From Phytophthora sp. 'mugwort' (taxonomy: Eukaryota; Oomycota; Peronosporomycetes; Peronosporales; Peronosporaceae): DNA of 64,000 bases. The first letter of the stretch is position 1. The number at the start of each line of letters is the position of its first letter. The stretch is taken from positions 3,286,001 to 3,350,000 of the forward strand of contig JAUCEF010000005.1 in assembly GCA_033558025.1 (NCBI GenBank), given 5' to 3'. This document shows, piece by piece, positions 1 to 13,863 of the stretch. Below the pieces are notes generated by a model. That model worked only from the letters and a program-made list of their open reading frames with translations. It searched no databases and had not been told where the DNA came from. The position numbers and the translations under genes were made by a program.

Positions 1-3000
1 TTACTGAAAAATGTGGTAAAACGAGCGACGGAATTAAATAATTCTGAGAAGGAGCGTCGTCGACGTACTCGACAAAGTTCCCTGCTCTCACCTGAAGTGG
101 ATGAGGGACGTAAAGAAGTTCAAGCTACAGAGGAAACGACTTTAAATGATGCAACGGCAGAAGCTATCGCCAGACGTGACGAAGAACGAATGGAACACCG
201 AAATGTTGTTCAAGCAATTCGAGAATGCGTAGGATCGATTGTACCATCCGCAAATCTCCACCTGATTAATTCCGTTCTACGGGACTTTAATCCACAGTCT
301 CTTGCCAGGGATTTTCGTGGAAGCTCCGTGTTAATACGTTCAAGAGTAGGCGAAGACGTACCCAAACGTAGTCTTGAAGATGAGGTGGAAAATTATGTTC
401 GTACACAGGAAACTGCGTGGAAGTGTTGGGGTGTCGAGTTTGGTTTGAAAACGGTGCAACTGCTGCAAACAATGAGAACTCATCGCGCGGTTGTATTATC
501 AGGCGAAAACCACACGGGCAAGACGAGTTTGTATGCTTCATTGTCTCGAGCACTTACCCAAATTTCAAAGAAAAAGGCTTCAGACCAAACTAATACACAG
601 AAACGGAACACTGGCGATGCAGACGGGGAACTGACGTTAGTAGCTCCAATACGCTGTGTTGTGGTGTGTCCTCGGGCTCTTCAACTAGGCCAACTACTCG
701 ATCTTGAAGCAGAAGAGCACTCCCGTAGTGTATTTTACAAGCTTGTACACGAAGCCAAGACGTTGTATAAGATAGATAAATGCACTCAAACGTGGCTTGT
801 TTTCGACGGAGATCTAGATGCTTTGTGGAGTGAACAACTGATGTATACCATCCAAGAGCTTCAGGATGATATCCCCGGGTATCGAAAAGGTGTGCGCCTT
901 TCTTCAGGAAAGTTTTTACTTGTTCCCGACTACGTTCGCGTGATAATGGAGACGACAACCCTCACAAACGCTTCACCGTCGTTTGTTACTCGTGTGGGCG
1001 CCGTCCACGTGAACGGATATCTTCGCAATATTGACAGCAAAGGGTGGGAAAATGTGTACAAAGTTTGGAAACTCGTCCGGAAGACGGAGTTCAAAGGGTA
1101 CGCGGAGTTGATTTTTGCCATTCTTGACACTGTAGTGTCGGAAACGGTCCCAGCGGCACTAGAATTTGTCGATGCGAATTTTCAAAACAGTATTCAAGCA
1201 GTGATGCGAATTCAGTGGACACTTGCGATGTTCTACAGTTCGTTAAAACAATTTTGGGAAAAATTTGGTGCTTTGACGAGTGACAAACAGCGTACTACTG
1301 CCGTTCAGTGCCTATTCTTGCAGGCTCTTGTATGGGGGGTGGGGAGTACAACGAATGCTCTGGAACGTCGACAATTTCATGTTTTCTTGTATGATTTAAT
1401 CCTACATGGCTCTAATCATGAGCAATCCCCGCTAAAACGGATGATAATGTTGTTTTTCCCGAATGGATTGCTGGTTGGGAGCCTTTCGAGTAACATTGGC
1501 GGGGACAAGAGCAACACAAGTTCAGGAATGACTAGTAATGCTGGATTAGCGTCACGAAAGCGAACGCTCTACGACTATGGCTTTTCGCTTGCCTTTGGCT
1601 CGAAATGGCTCCTCTGGACGGACTATTATCTCCGTTGGTCTCAAATGTTACTGGGAACTGCATCTAGTGGGTCAATCAATTCAGGATTCACGGCTGAAGC
1701 AAATTATCCTTTGAGCTCACAGCTAAACCACCTCGTGGTCCCCACAGGAGCGACTGCTTCAGCGATTTGTTTGTCTGGACAGTTGCTTCTTGCGAGCTAT
1801 CCTGCCATTCTTACCGGTCCAAAGGATTGCGGGAAGACAGTGTGTGGATCTGCGTGGCTTCTGTTAAGTGCTGCAGTTGCTCAGATACCAACAAGAGTAG
1901 AAATGGAATCGACTGGATCTGGATCATCAGAGGATGAATCAGAAATTGGAAATGCCAAAAAAGCTACAGATGAATCAACGAGCAATACGGTTCTTCCTTC
2001 AGTTGAAAAAATCTACGCAGGATTCTACACAGGAGCTAGCCACGTCTTACGCCAGTTTGAGCCTGCTCTGCAGCGAATACGTCATGAGCGCCAGCGAGAT
2101 TCAATAACTAGTCGTGCCACTCGAGCTCGAAACGACTCGAACGCCTCGTTGGAAACTCTGACTTCCACGGTGATTCCAGATTCCAAGCATACCGTGTATA
2201 TATTCCTCGATGACTTGCATTGCTTCGATCCGAATCGCAAAATGGACTCATCACTCGAAATGTTTCGGATGCTGGCGGAGTATCAGACTGTTGTTGACCC
2301 TGTTACTAGCTTGGTCACACCTTGCAACAAGTTTCTTCCATTCGCGACACTTGAACTGTCAAGTCAACACCGTCGAACTCAATCCGATGATCTAAGACGC
2401 CTTGTAGGCAGATTTATCCCCGTTGCACTGCAAGAGTTTTCAGATTCGGACCTCATCACTATCTGCGAAAGCTTTTCACTATCAAGTCTTAACCCTCTCT
2501 CGCAGTTATCTACAGGAGGAGCTTCAAGCGGAGCTCTCTTTAAAGAATACGACCAACTCCACTCGATGGTAGTCAAAGCGAGTCTGAAATTGTACCGACT
2601 TTTGACTTCACCCAACGACTTTGCAATCCTTTCGAAAGAATCGGCGTTCAATCCGATCAAATTACACTATAACTTTCGTGTAGCACATGTCTTTCAAGTC
2701 GTTCAAACGATCTGCTGTGAGTTACTACAACCAGCTCTATCACTTCCAGAGAAGTCGGCTCTAGCTCGATTATGGTGCCATGAAACTGCGCGTGTGTTCG
2801 GAGATAATATCACGGACCCGAACGAGTCGAGCGCTTTTCATCGTCGTACTATTGAAATTGCGCTGGCCACATTTGGTGTTGCAGATGTTGCCTTCTTCCC
2901 TGTGTATTTCGAGCCCCCAGCGCTTCAAAACCCGACAATCACCCAGCAATGGCTTGCGACTGAGTTGCATTTCTCATTTTTTGGGGACAGCACTACGAAT

Positions 3001-6000
3001 GGAGGTTATCGGAATGGCTACCACGAAGTCGAGATGTCAAAGCTTCAACTTGTCGTAGAACGAAGTTTAATGACAATGAATAATTCCGATTCCGACAACC
3101 CCGAATCAATGGAGATAATTATTTGTTCATTCGTTATCAAGCATGTCTTGCGCATCAGTCGACAGCTACGATTGGGGAGGAAAGCCGTGCTCTTACTGGG
3201 TGCAGCTGGAACAAAACTGGCCACGATCACACGTTTGGCGTGTTTGATGTGTAAGAAGGTACCAATCATGTCCCAAATACCAAAAATTTCTAATGAATTT
3301 GACAAGGAGCACGTTAGGGATCGTCGGAAATGGAATACAACGCTGAGAGCTGCAATGTTGAAATGTGTGCGAGCTCGCGATGCGCCCGTGGTTATACTAG
3401 TCAAAGACATTTATCTGCACCCAGAGGCATTTCCGTACCGCCTGATAGATCAATTTCTTGGTGGTCACAACTTGCCTGCTGAAGTCGTCGCCTTTGAGGA
3501 TCTTGATGACGAAATCCTTGCCATTTTGCGTGAAAATCTCCAAGCAGATACAGTCCCTCGTGCGCCAACACCTTCAGTATTTGGGTCAGAACAAGCGATA
3601 TTGGATCATTTCTTCCATTATGCCAGACAAAAGCTTCAACTCGTGCTTATTCTTGCCCCATCTTCAAACGAAATAGGAACTCAAAGCAAGAATTGGACAT
3701 CGATATTATGGCGATATCCGAATATTTGGAAATACTGCGACATTAACTACGCTGGATCATGGGCAACTAATGATTTGGTGACAATAGCGCAAAAATGCCT
3801 GACCCAGGCGTCCGTGACGGTAGATACGTCGTCTACTATGCAGCTCTCGGAGGCTGCTGTCCGGATGTATGAAACTACGTGCCGCTTTCTGGATGACCGA
3901 CGTCCTCAGGGACTCAAAACTGATGAAACTGGTGAAAATGATGACAAAAATGACAGTAGAAAAGAAGATGTGATCCCTACAATTTCATGGGATAACTATC
4001 TGTCTTCGCTTGTAAGGGTGGAGCCTAGCATGCTTATTGATCACTTAGGCTTATTCACGTCTCACTATGAGCAACTCCAGCGCTCGGTTGCTTCAAATGT
4101 GGCGCGCTTTAAAGCGGGTCTTGAATTCATGGACCAGACAGCCCAAATCTTAAGGACCGAACAGACTCAAGCGGAGTTGCTGCTTCCAGAAGTGCGGGAA
4201 AAGACGGAACTACGACGTCGAATGTCTGGAAGCTTGGAGAGAGAGAACATTGTGGCGGAGAAAGTCACAAGAGGGCTCGAGTTGGCAACGTCTTTGGTCA
4301 TCACTCAACGTGAACGACTTGCTACAGTTACTCAAGAATACTACGATTTAATTCAAGAATCTCGTGCACTTTTTCATGAAATGAGACATACACTACGAAT
4401 ATTTCATGAGGCTTTTCAAGACGAAGATGAAGATGACAATAAGAAAGACAAAACTGAAGATGAAAATGACGCTAACGGTGATAGAGAGGCCGATAAAGTG
4501 TACAATGCGGACAAAATTGCAGATAATACTAAACACAAACTTGACAGTGTCGAAGGGTTGGAAGCGGTAGCCAGACGACGACGTCGTAACCAAGTTTATC
4601 AATTTGCATCGCTGGATCGGATCCCGTCGTCCATTTATCAATTATCCGAGTGTCTTGGCGTGATACTTGGCATTGCACCAGTCGAAGGACATGACGAAAT
4701 GGACCCAGACGAGGTTATTATGGACTACTGGACAAATGTGGCCATCCAGGTCAAGACGGCTGCGTTCTGGCAGACACTGACGACGTTTGACGTGCCAAAG
4801 CATGCGACGGAAACGATGTTGACTGCATTGCTGCCGATTTGTCGGTCTCCTGACTTTGATCAAGAGTTGTTTGCGTCCGTCCACGAGGTTGCTGGCGTTT
4901 TGTGCGATTGGGTCCAGAAATGCGCGGCATTTGCCCGTGATTTCGTGCTAGCTGGGCCAAAACATGCTCAAGTGGAACGAGAACGAACCCTCTTGAAGCA
5001 AGCGGAGGCGCAAGTTGTCAAGAGCAAAATGGAGATATTTGACCAAAACGCATCGGCACAGAACGCTAGCACTCTTCGGGATGTATCCGAGCTAGAACGA
5101 CAGCGAGTGGACGCGAGGATGCAAGACACGACGTCGGTGCTACAAGTGACGAACGCTGCGTGGAAAGTACTAGTGTCAACACGCGCCAAGTGGAAGCTGA
5201 GGTATGAGGCGTATCGAATTTTTGCCGAGCATTGGGAGGCCGACCTGCTTCTAGCGACTGCAGTCGTGGCATATGCTTCATGCCTTAATGATAGAGCACG
5301 GGTAGAGCTTTATGGGCTTTGGACACAAGCTGTAGCACTACATTCATTAATCCCTTCGTCTCTGCGTCGCTCTCTGCACGAAGTTTTCCGGATTCGAGAC
5401 GTTGACCTCATTAAGATGACGCAGTTGAATGGATTGGCGAGTAATGATGAAAGTACGTTAGATAATGGCGTCATTGCATTGAATTGCTACCGATTGCCTC
5501 TCCTTGTTGACCCGTATGGGATTGCGACGGACTGGTTGAAAAAACAGTTAGGGACGGGAAGACTTTGTGTGGCCTCAGCTAACAAGACGACGACTAATGC
5601 TGGCGTCTGGAAAGTAGTGGAGACAAGTATTAAACAAGAGACGACCTTAATTCTTATGGATATCTGCAAGGATCGTTTACAGGGTCTGCACTCGTTCCTT
5701 GGGGCTAAGCGACGAGGGATTTTTAATGCGATTAATCACGATATGAGTATCAGGAATCGGACTAGTAGCGGTTATCACTGTTGGTGTTATCCTCCTGACG
5801 ATATAGAGGACAAGAAGGACTTAGAAGGAGCGAGTCACACTTTAGCAACAGCTAAAGTGGGCTCTTCTCATACAGAAGCTCGAGTATTTGAGTTCGGTAG
5901 TGACGTATGTAAAGTCTTTTTTGTTTGTACGACTAGTACGCCCGAGTGGATGACGGAGTATCTCAGTCAACTTACAGTCATTCCGTTCGAATTGACAGCT

Positions 6001-9000
6001 CCCTTTGTGGAGACACAAGCTCTGCAGAAACTGTTGGAGTCTCAAGGACGACTTCGAGAAGTGACAGCGATCCGAACACTGCAGCAAGAAGTGGTGGTTT
6101 GTGACGAACAACTCTATGGCCTCGAAGACGAGCTCTTGGATTTCTTCAGTACGGAACAGGCTGGTGTCGTTTACTCGGAGAACTCGAAAGCATTGCGGAT
6201 TGTTGCTAATCGAAGCGCTGTGAATACATTGCAGAGCGCTAAAGCCCAAGCACTGACAAAGATCCAAACCCATTGGGAGAGCATCGTGAGCTACGTTGCT
6301 GTGGCAAGGCGATGCGTGGATTCCGTGTGGGCTTGGCGTGAGTTTAAGTTTCTGACTCAAGAAGAGAATTCTTTTAGTAAAGAAAAGATAACGCTGAAGT
6401 GGGTCTGGCAATTATTGGTTCGTGCTGGTGCAAGGAGCAATACGAGCGACAATCATCTGGAAGAAGTCATGGCTCGGTTCACTAGTTCTCTGCAGTATTG
6501 TGTCCTTATGAATCTTCGTGATGAAAACCGTCTGCTCTTTAGATTTCTACTAGCATTTCGTATATGGCAGCGACGTATGGGAGAAAGCCTCGACGCGACT
6601 GAAATGCCGTTAAAAAATAGCTCTTCAAGTCACGTTTCCACGGGTATCGACTGCTTCGTTCGCTTGCTGTCGCTTGTTAGCTCCCAATCGGATCGAAATG
6701 TCTGCAGACCAACTCTGAAAAGTTTGCTTGCACTTCGTCCGACAAGCATGAAAGCTACTGTTTGGTCAGCGATCTGTTATCTAGCAGAAGTGTCAGAGGC
6801 TCTTCGACAGTTTATCTCGAGGATGGAGAGCTTAGCAAACGGTCCGAGTGTGTGGAAGGCAGTACTCGACTTAGGAATAAAGAGCTCCAGGGAATGGAAT
6901 GTGCCAGTTCCTCTTGACGCATTTATGCGCTTGTGCCTCGTGGTAGCGATTCATCCAACGAGGTTTTTGTGGGAGCTTGAAGACTTCGCTAGGCACGAGC
7001 TACAGCGACTTCATTCTGTACCACGATTCACATCGACCTTGAGCTCCGTTACCGTGACGGGAACAACGACATTATCGCTGCCTACAGTCGTAGCAGCCGC
7101 AGCCCATACGGCACAAAGTGAAGCCTCGGACCGACACAGCGTATTATTCTACATGTGGCAGTCATTCTCAAGTGCTAAGACGCCACTGATAGTATTCTGT
7201 CCCACAACGATTGATTTTGTCGATGCTGTAGCAAATGTATCAAGACGAGCTGGTGCAGCCATAAAGACGACCGACACGATCCAGTTGTTGCTTGCCGACG
7301 AAGCCTCGTTCAAGCAAATGATGCTGTCGGCGATGGAAAAAGGTCTATGGGTTGTACTCCCTAACTTGCATTCGTGTCCAGATCGGTTCGAACAATTGAA
7401 TAGCATCTATGAGTTACTCAACGATGAACAAACTCACTCTGACTTTCGTCTATGGATATCACTACGGAATGAATCTGTGCATGGTCTAGTGTCCCCGCTA
7501 GGGGAGTTAGAACCCACGTGGGTCCATTCAAGTACTATCCACAGACAATGGGGAACGGGTTTTCTTTCTTTGAAGCGAGGTTTGCACCATACGTTTACCA
7601 TTATAAAGGCAGAACTTGATGGATTTACATTTGCTAGCTCAAGAGCTTCTCCTACAGCCACACAGATCGAGACAGCTTTATTGAGTCATGACGACGAGAA
7701 ATGCATGAAACAACTTGGTGTGTTTCATGCTCTTGTATCCTGTCGCGACCAGTTGCCCTTTGCTCAGTGGAAAACGAGCCGAGAATTTGGTGATACGGAA
7801 TTGTGCGCAGCAGTTCGTTCGATGGTGAGTTTGAAGACAGAAGAGGCGACACATGTGAATGAACGTGAAAGTCCGCTAAGTGTACCAAGAATCGGAATGT
7901 GGAATCGAGTGACACTTGGTGGGGTCATCACAAACATCTACGCGTCGACGTTGAAGTCTAAGCAAGATCAGCTGCTGATTCAATGTTGTCTCGAATTCGT
8001 ATACAACGCGTGGCCCACAATGCAAGACGAGGTGAAACTTGACACCCCAACGAGGGTCGTAGCACTTACAACTGTACCAGAAGTCGTGTTCGCTATTGAA
8101 AAACTGGCTGTCATCCCGTGGGTAACAGTTGTAAATGAGATCCCGCTCTTCTGGATAAGTGAATCATGTGGTCCACCACTTGCGAGAGATTCGTTAGCTG
8201 TCGGTGGATCAAATTTCGAGGGCGTTATGTTGTGGGATCCCTACAACTTGCACAGAGACCGACAGAAGCAAATCATCACACAACTAGCGAAAATGGCAGC
8301 ACGCAGAGCATGCCACGTGAATTCGAATTTGTTGCCGACCAAATTGCCTTGTAGGAAGATGCTGCCACTACTGGAATTGCTGGCTTCATTTCGCAAGAAG
8401 ATCGATGACGTCATGCTCCCTGCATCAGGCGACAGTGATTATGAGTACCGAAAGCCGATCTCAGCTCTTATTAACCATGAACAACAGGCACTTGAAGAAA
8501 TCCGATCAGTAATTCGGAGGGATATTAAACGATTGGAATCGGTGTGTTACTGGATGGAAGCTAACGAAAAGAATCTCTCTTGACTAATTCATATGTTTGT
8601 GTTTGCACGAAATAGGTAAGTTTTCGAGCTCGCTCACTTGATCCGGCTACATGGCAAGTATTCGAAGATCTTCGAGATGACCGTGTCCCAACTCGGTGGC
8701 TCGCACTTTTGCGTCTGCCATCATCAAATATTGATTCAAGGGAAGGCTGGAACTTATACAAGTTTCAAGATCTCTTACTCGGTAGACTTAACGCTTTCTC
8801 CTCATGGAAAGAGCCTGGTGATGGCCCACACAAGCTACCGTTGGATAAATTCCTGGAGACGGAGGTACGTGTAGCTAGCCATTGTCATTTACTCCCTTAA
8901 CTTGATGAACGACCTGACCAGAGTATTTCTGTGTATGTTTTAATTTTATGTGAAAAAAAAAAGTATGTTCTTGAGGCTGTTCATCAGCACTTTGCCCGCA

Positions 9001-9479
9001 AACACGTTGGCAACGCCTTGTGCTGCGCAGATTGTCTGAAGATTGTTTCTCTCTATGAGGATTCTCCAAGACTTACACTTCCAGCAAAGGAAGATGTCGT
9101 GTACTTTACGGGTTTGCGAGCAATGGGGCATTTGCAGCTTCAAGTCATCAATAGCAGGGGGCATTTCCGTCGAGCTTCTATAACTCCTGAAGGCGTTCCT
9201 GTGATTCTACAGGTGAGCAGCTCGTGCTTATCAGAAATGCTTGGAACCTCCTCGAGAAAACCCGTACGTATTCTCTCTGAGATGAGAAGCGAAGATGAGA
9301 AGAGTAAAACAACGAAGCCCAGTCAGTCGATCGAGTTCCTGTGTCCCTTATTCCGAGTCTCTGCCGCTCGTGACCGTGCCATGAAGACGGAGACCAGCAT
9401 TCGAGTGGTGACGACGCTACCAATTGAGCAATTTGTTTTGAGTGGGGCGAGTTTGCATCTTCAGACTGGCGAGAGATAA
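1..9479 (+). CDS. Dynein heavy chain, divergent, C-terminal ~3,100 residues (5' end outside window)
   Basis: Microtubule motor ATPase heavy chain. The frame is open to base 1, so the tail and AAA1 lie upstream. Inferred exons are 1-8541, 8616-8864 and 8964-9479; the introns are 74 and 99 bp, and the first has a CTAAT branch site. Numbering residues from base 1, AAA2 has Walker A GENHTGKT near 168 and VFDGDLD near 265. AAA3 has GPKDCGKT near 606 and FLDDLH near 735. AAA4 is degenerate (GAAGTK near 1067, lacking the normal GxGK). The stalk coiled coil starts near 1355 and contains an Asp/Glu/Lys-rich insert near 1474-1500. The microtubule-binding domain covers about 1541-1645, and AAA5 has the VDPYGIATDW motif near 1835. 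The last exon ends in the usual dynein C-terminal barrel (TTLPIEQFVLSGASLHLQ). Axonemal versus cytoplasmic class cannot be decided without the N-terminus; the sequence is clearly divergent. It converges on the next gene with a gap of only 46 bp. Confidence 0.9.
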
Positions 9480-9525
9480 ACAGATTTAAATAAAAGGATT
9501 CTTTGAAAGGAGGCTGACGAGCATG

Positions 9526-12500
9526 CTAGGTTTTGATGGCGTAGAGTTGTCTAGAAAAACGGATAACGAGAGGAATACCCGCTTTGCGCATGATCTTGTC
9601 CCGGCCAGGCGAGTTGTCTAGCCACTGCAAAAGCCCTGTAATCTGTCGCTCGGGTGTTTCGTAGCTGGGCTTGGTACTGAAAAGTTCCAACGCTAATCGG
9701 GCTAGAACCATACTAAACGCAACTTTTTTCAATGTCTCGGCATCGGCACCAGTCGGTAGGTCTTTATCATGAAGGGCAAAGTATGCTTTAAGCAGTCCCG
9801 ATACTTCTGTGTGCAAGTGCTTGAGGCTCACGCGATCCATGAAGGATGGAATTAATTCAAAGTCGACTGCAAAGTTGAGTATGAGCTCAAAATTTAATCC
9901 GAATAGCTCCTTCTTGGCGATGGAGATTGCAGCTGCTGCAGTGGCGTTCGGAAGATACTGGGCGCTGTAGAATTCACAGATCGTGCCAAGTGGCCGTTGC
10001 TCTCGACTCAGTATTCCAGTCATCTCGAGCATCGAGAATACCACGTCTTCCCGTTTGTGCGACCGGTTCATTGATGATGGCGGATACAAGTGACAACGCA
10101 CTGCACCCTCGTTGTTTTCTAAGCATCTGGATGTTCGAAGGTGGTCGTCGTCGTTTCCGCGGCCCAAGTGGAGTGCTAGACCGTGTAAAATGGTCTTCAT
10201 GGCTCGAGTGCAAACTTGAGAGGGTGATCCAACGCTGGTACTGGGTCTTCGACTAACTGAACACGATGCAGCCGACCTGCTCCGTTGACTTGTAGAGGGT
10301 ATGCACAATGTTTCACGCTGACGTAGATACGGTTGCAAATACAAAGCCACCACGGTTTGCAGCACACAAAGCAGATCAGAACGTGGAAACTTGCGAATAC
10401 CTACTAATGTCACGGCCTCATTGAATGCATCCTGATTGAAAAATCGGAATCGTTTGACGTCGCTGGTAAAACTCGCGGATTTAGTTGGTGACGATCGCTT
10501 CTTGGTTTTTGCCCAGCCTACAGGCGTCGTCGATGGTTGTTGTGCTCGTACATTATTAAAATCCTTCCGTGCTATCGAGTTTTTCCGATTCGATTGAGCC
10601 TGAGCCAACACTCGAGCCAAAGTAACATCGACATCAGCAGGGAGCACATTCGGAGCCTGCACCAATCCGCTTTCCATAAAGAAACGACGGACGGTAGACA
10701 CATGGACGCCTTCTCCATTTGCTTCTTCAATCGACGTGTCAAGTGATTCAAATACTGAGACTAAGCAGCGCTGGATAGCTGCCGTATCAATGGAGTTGGG
10801 GTCGTCATTGAGATCTCGGTCCACCCCGTTTAAACTAGTATGTATGGGATATACACTGGCCGATCGGTACGTTGAAGAAGACAATGGTATGGGGGTTGTC
10901 GATTCTGACAAGAGAGTTTCGGTAGAAAGTAATGTTCTGTGAGAAGTCCGCAAAGTAGCATAGTCTCTGGTTTGCTGTGCTCCTTTTTGCATTGCTACCG
11001 TTTTTGCCAGTTCGCTGAATACTCCAGGACGTGGTACACTGACATCTTCTTCCCTCATTAAGAGAGCTTCGTATCCCTCTCGTCGACACCCTGCGAGATG
11101 TTGTAGAATTTCAACCTGTATGGACAAGAAGGTTGGTGAACGGTGTATCGCCAATGTGGCTAAAAATGCGTCAAAGTGTTACCTTCTCTTGCTTCAGGAT
11201 TGCAATCTGTATAAGCGCATTGTCCCGCTCGATCTCCGCGCGCTGTTTATCCTGTTTGCTTTCGCGCGTACGCATCATGTACTCCGTTCTCATACTTTCT
11301 TTCTGCTGTAGCTCCCGAACGGCACTCGACTGTTGAGCTGCAAGGGATTTAGCTTCACGAGCCGAGTCAGTCAGCGCTAGTGAAAGCTGTTCACATTGGA
11401 CCGCCTCTGCCGTTCGAAGCGCTCGCTCGACTTGACATCTTCGATCAGCTTCCTGTAATGACGTTTCAAGAGTGCGCATGCGTCGAAGTATTTGCTGATG
11501 CTCGTTGCCATGATTCGCAATGCGTGTGTTTTGTAATGCTAACAGTTTGGTCTGCTCCTTTGAACGGCGTAAAACGATGTGATATCGTTCATTCAGCTCG
11601 TCGAGGGAATGCTGAATTCGGTGCACTTCACGGCTGCTCGCTTCGTATAAAGCCTGCCAGTTTTCAGCGTCTGAAAAGCTGTCATGACGATCGGTTTGAC
11701 TCTGCTCTGCTTCACGTTTATTTGCTTCACTCAGACCTTGCGATTTCGCTGGATCTCCAGTCGATAAGCTTCGATATGAATTCGTGGTGATAGGGTCTGG
11801 ATCCTGTTCCCTCGTGCTTGGTTGGTTTGAATGGACTTTCGCGCAAATTCTAGCACCATATGGCGTTTTACACAACGTGTCGAGATGGTCCAGCTCAACA
11901 GTACTCGGAAGCGAGTCAACAAGACTGGAAACGGTACTTGCGCTGCTACTTGGAGCTTGTCGAAGGAACTTCTCATAGTATCCAGCGCCTTCGCTAAGAA
12001 GCAAACCAGTTGCATCGTAGTCATGTGGATCATGTACATTACCTAAACTCCCTGATGAGTCCACAGGGAGCTCGTCGCCGCTGTAACCTTCCGAATACGG
12101 CACTGTCGGGTGTGAATTAGAGTACACATATTGGCCGTAACCATCATAGTCGACGCTGTTTCCATCCGCAGGAACGAGTTGGTCAGTTTGCAGGTTGGAT
12201 GGCGTGATAGCAACTTTACTACTCTTTTGGTCGAGTATACTCTGCAATTTCCTCACAATACAGACCATACGGGCACTGCTCTCTTCACTCCCAACCTGGC
12301 TATGCCGTAGAGCCTCCACTTGACCTTTTAATGCGATCAATCTGTATTAGCAAGAACACAATAAAGGTCAATTGTTGCATTCTCGAATCAGTCCAAACTA
12401 GCAGAGAAACTTACCGTTGTGTCGATACCCCCTGGTCTTGAGGATTAGAAGTTGCACCAGAAAGCATTTCTCGCATTATTTTCAGTGTGGTGGGGTCTTG

Positions 12501-13584
12501 GAGTAATGTGTCAAGTAACAATACCAAATCACATGCTGCGTCATCCGAAGCAGTCGTCGACAATCCGTTCTCAACGATATCCCATATATTGAGCGAGCAC
12601 AGGATATGCTTTACAGGCGGATGCATCGCCAAACTGTTGGATTCGTACAGAATACACGACATGGATCAGAGCAGTTAGAGCGAGGCACAGTAATATCTTT
12701 AAACAAAGCACTGACCTGTTGAGGACAGCAACGCCGTTCGCTTGCACCAGTTCAGCGCTTTGAAGCACACGCATGGCATCAACAACAGCGGTAACGACCG
12801 CATGAAAAACGGTGGCGTTAGCGGTACGAAATGGGACGTTTTGGACCGGATCCTCTCGATACTCCAAGTCGACGCAGAGGAAGAGCAAAACATCTAGCGC
12901 CGTTACTACAAGCTCCGCGTTGTCTGGAAAGCGGGACAGTGCCGTCGTGACCGTCTGCAACCCACCTTGACGTCCAACACGTTCTCTGCAGTCCTCTTCC
13001 AGCGCCATCTGATACAGAAACTGACATGCTCGGAGCTGCACTGCAAACGCGCGCTCATGTCTCTGCATCAGCGCGATACACATCCGAATTGTGTGGGAGA
13101 CTTGCAAGCTCGGGCGGCTCTTGGCGTCTACCGCGAGCGACTGCAGGGTTTGCAACGCTGTGGCCGCCTCCAAGGCCGACAATGTTGAGCTCGATTCACC
13201 GCAGCGGACGATCAAATCTACCAATCCATCCCGAACCAGCGCTTCGCGTTCCTGCTCACCACGGGAGCCGACCTTGAGTAGGACGCGATTGGCGCACACA
13301 AAGACCGTCATGCAGCTCTCGTCGCTGGCGTCATTTGCTGGACCGTTAGGCGCAGTGGTTGTCCAATAAGTCGGATCACTCAGCACGGATCGAAGACAGG
13401 CTAATATCTTCGTGAACGCCCCATCCCCGACAGCAAATTCCTGAGGGCTCAGAGACGTCAACAGAACCTCGAGCGCTCGCCATAGCGCCCGCGCCTCCGT
13501 GACCCGCTCGCTACGACGTGCACTACGCGGGTTGTCGTCGTCATCGTTTGCAAGCTCCCACAGTCGGTCTAACAGCGCGTCCAT
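9526..13584 (-). CDS. Unrecognised helical-repeat plus coiled-coil protein, 4 exons, ~1,278 aa
   Basis: Exons on the minus strand are 13584-12716, 12633-12415, 12341-11183 and 11115-9526. The introns are 82, 73 and 67 bp with clean GT/AG ends, and the phases join to one frame. The N-terminal ~350 residues are Leu-rich amphipathic helices resembling armadillo/HEAT repeats (for example LSALEAATALQTLQSLAV and ALDVLLFLCVDLEY). The middle exon is Ser/Asp-rich and then a long coiled coil (Glu/Arg/Gln heptads, about 11560-11190). The last exon has a short segment that could be a weak EF-hand-like helix pair (FESLDTSIEEANGEG), a basic stretch and a helical C-terminal region. I do not recognise the family; a centrosomal or ciliary scaffold is one possibility suggested only by architecture. 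It is divergent from the LNS2 gene across a 279-bp shared upstream region. Confidence 0.8.
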
Positions 13585-13863
13585 CGCACCAGCCTCGTGG
13601 TCTCTTAATGGTCAAGGCAGGAAATACATACATGTACATGTATAATGTATTTTTGTCTTCAACTTGGTACAGGATAACACTGCTTAACCTGTCTATTTGT
13701 GCTGACATGAGACATGTTGTGAGAAAACAGGTTAGCGTTCTGGCCAATGTGCGGAGCCAAAGTTTTGAACCAATCGCAGAACGTATTGTCTTGAAGACGT
13801 CTTCTCGACAGCGAGCATCGCATTTAACTAGCTGTACCCGGCCCCTGACTCAAATTCAGCGCA
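13585..13863. promoter_or_regulatory. 279-bp shared upstream region of two divergent genes
   Basis: This gap separates two start codons on opposite strands, so it must hold both 5' UTRs and both core promoters. I see no clear oomycete initiator match; GCATTTAACTAG at about 13827 is the nearest candidate for the rightward gene. Bidirectional control is an inference from the geometry only. Confidence 0.4.
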
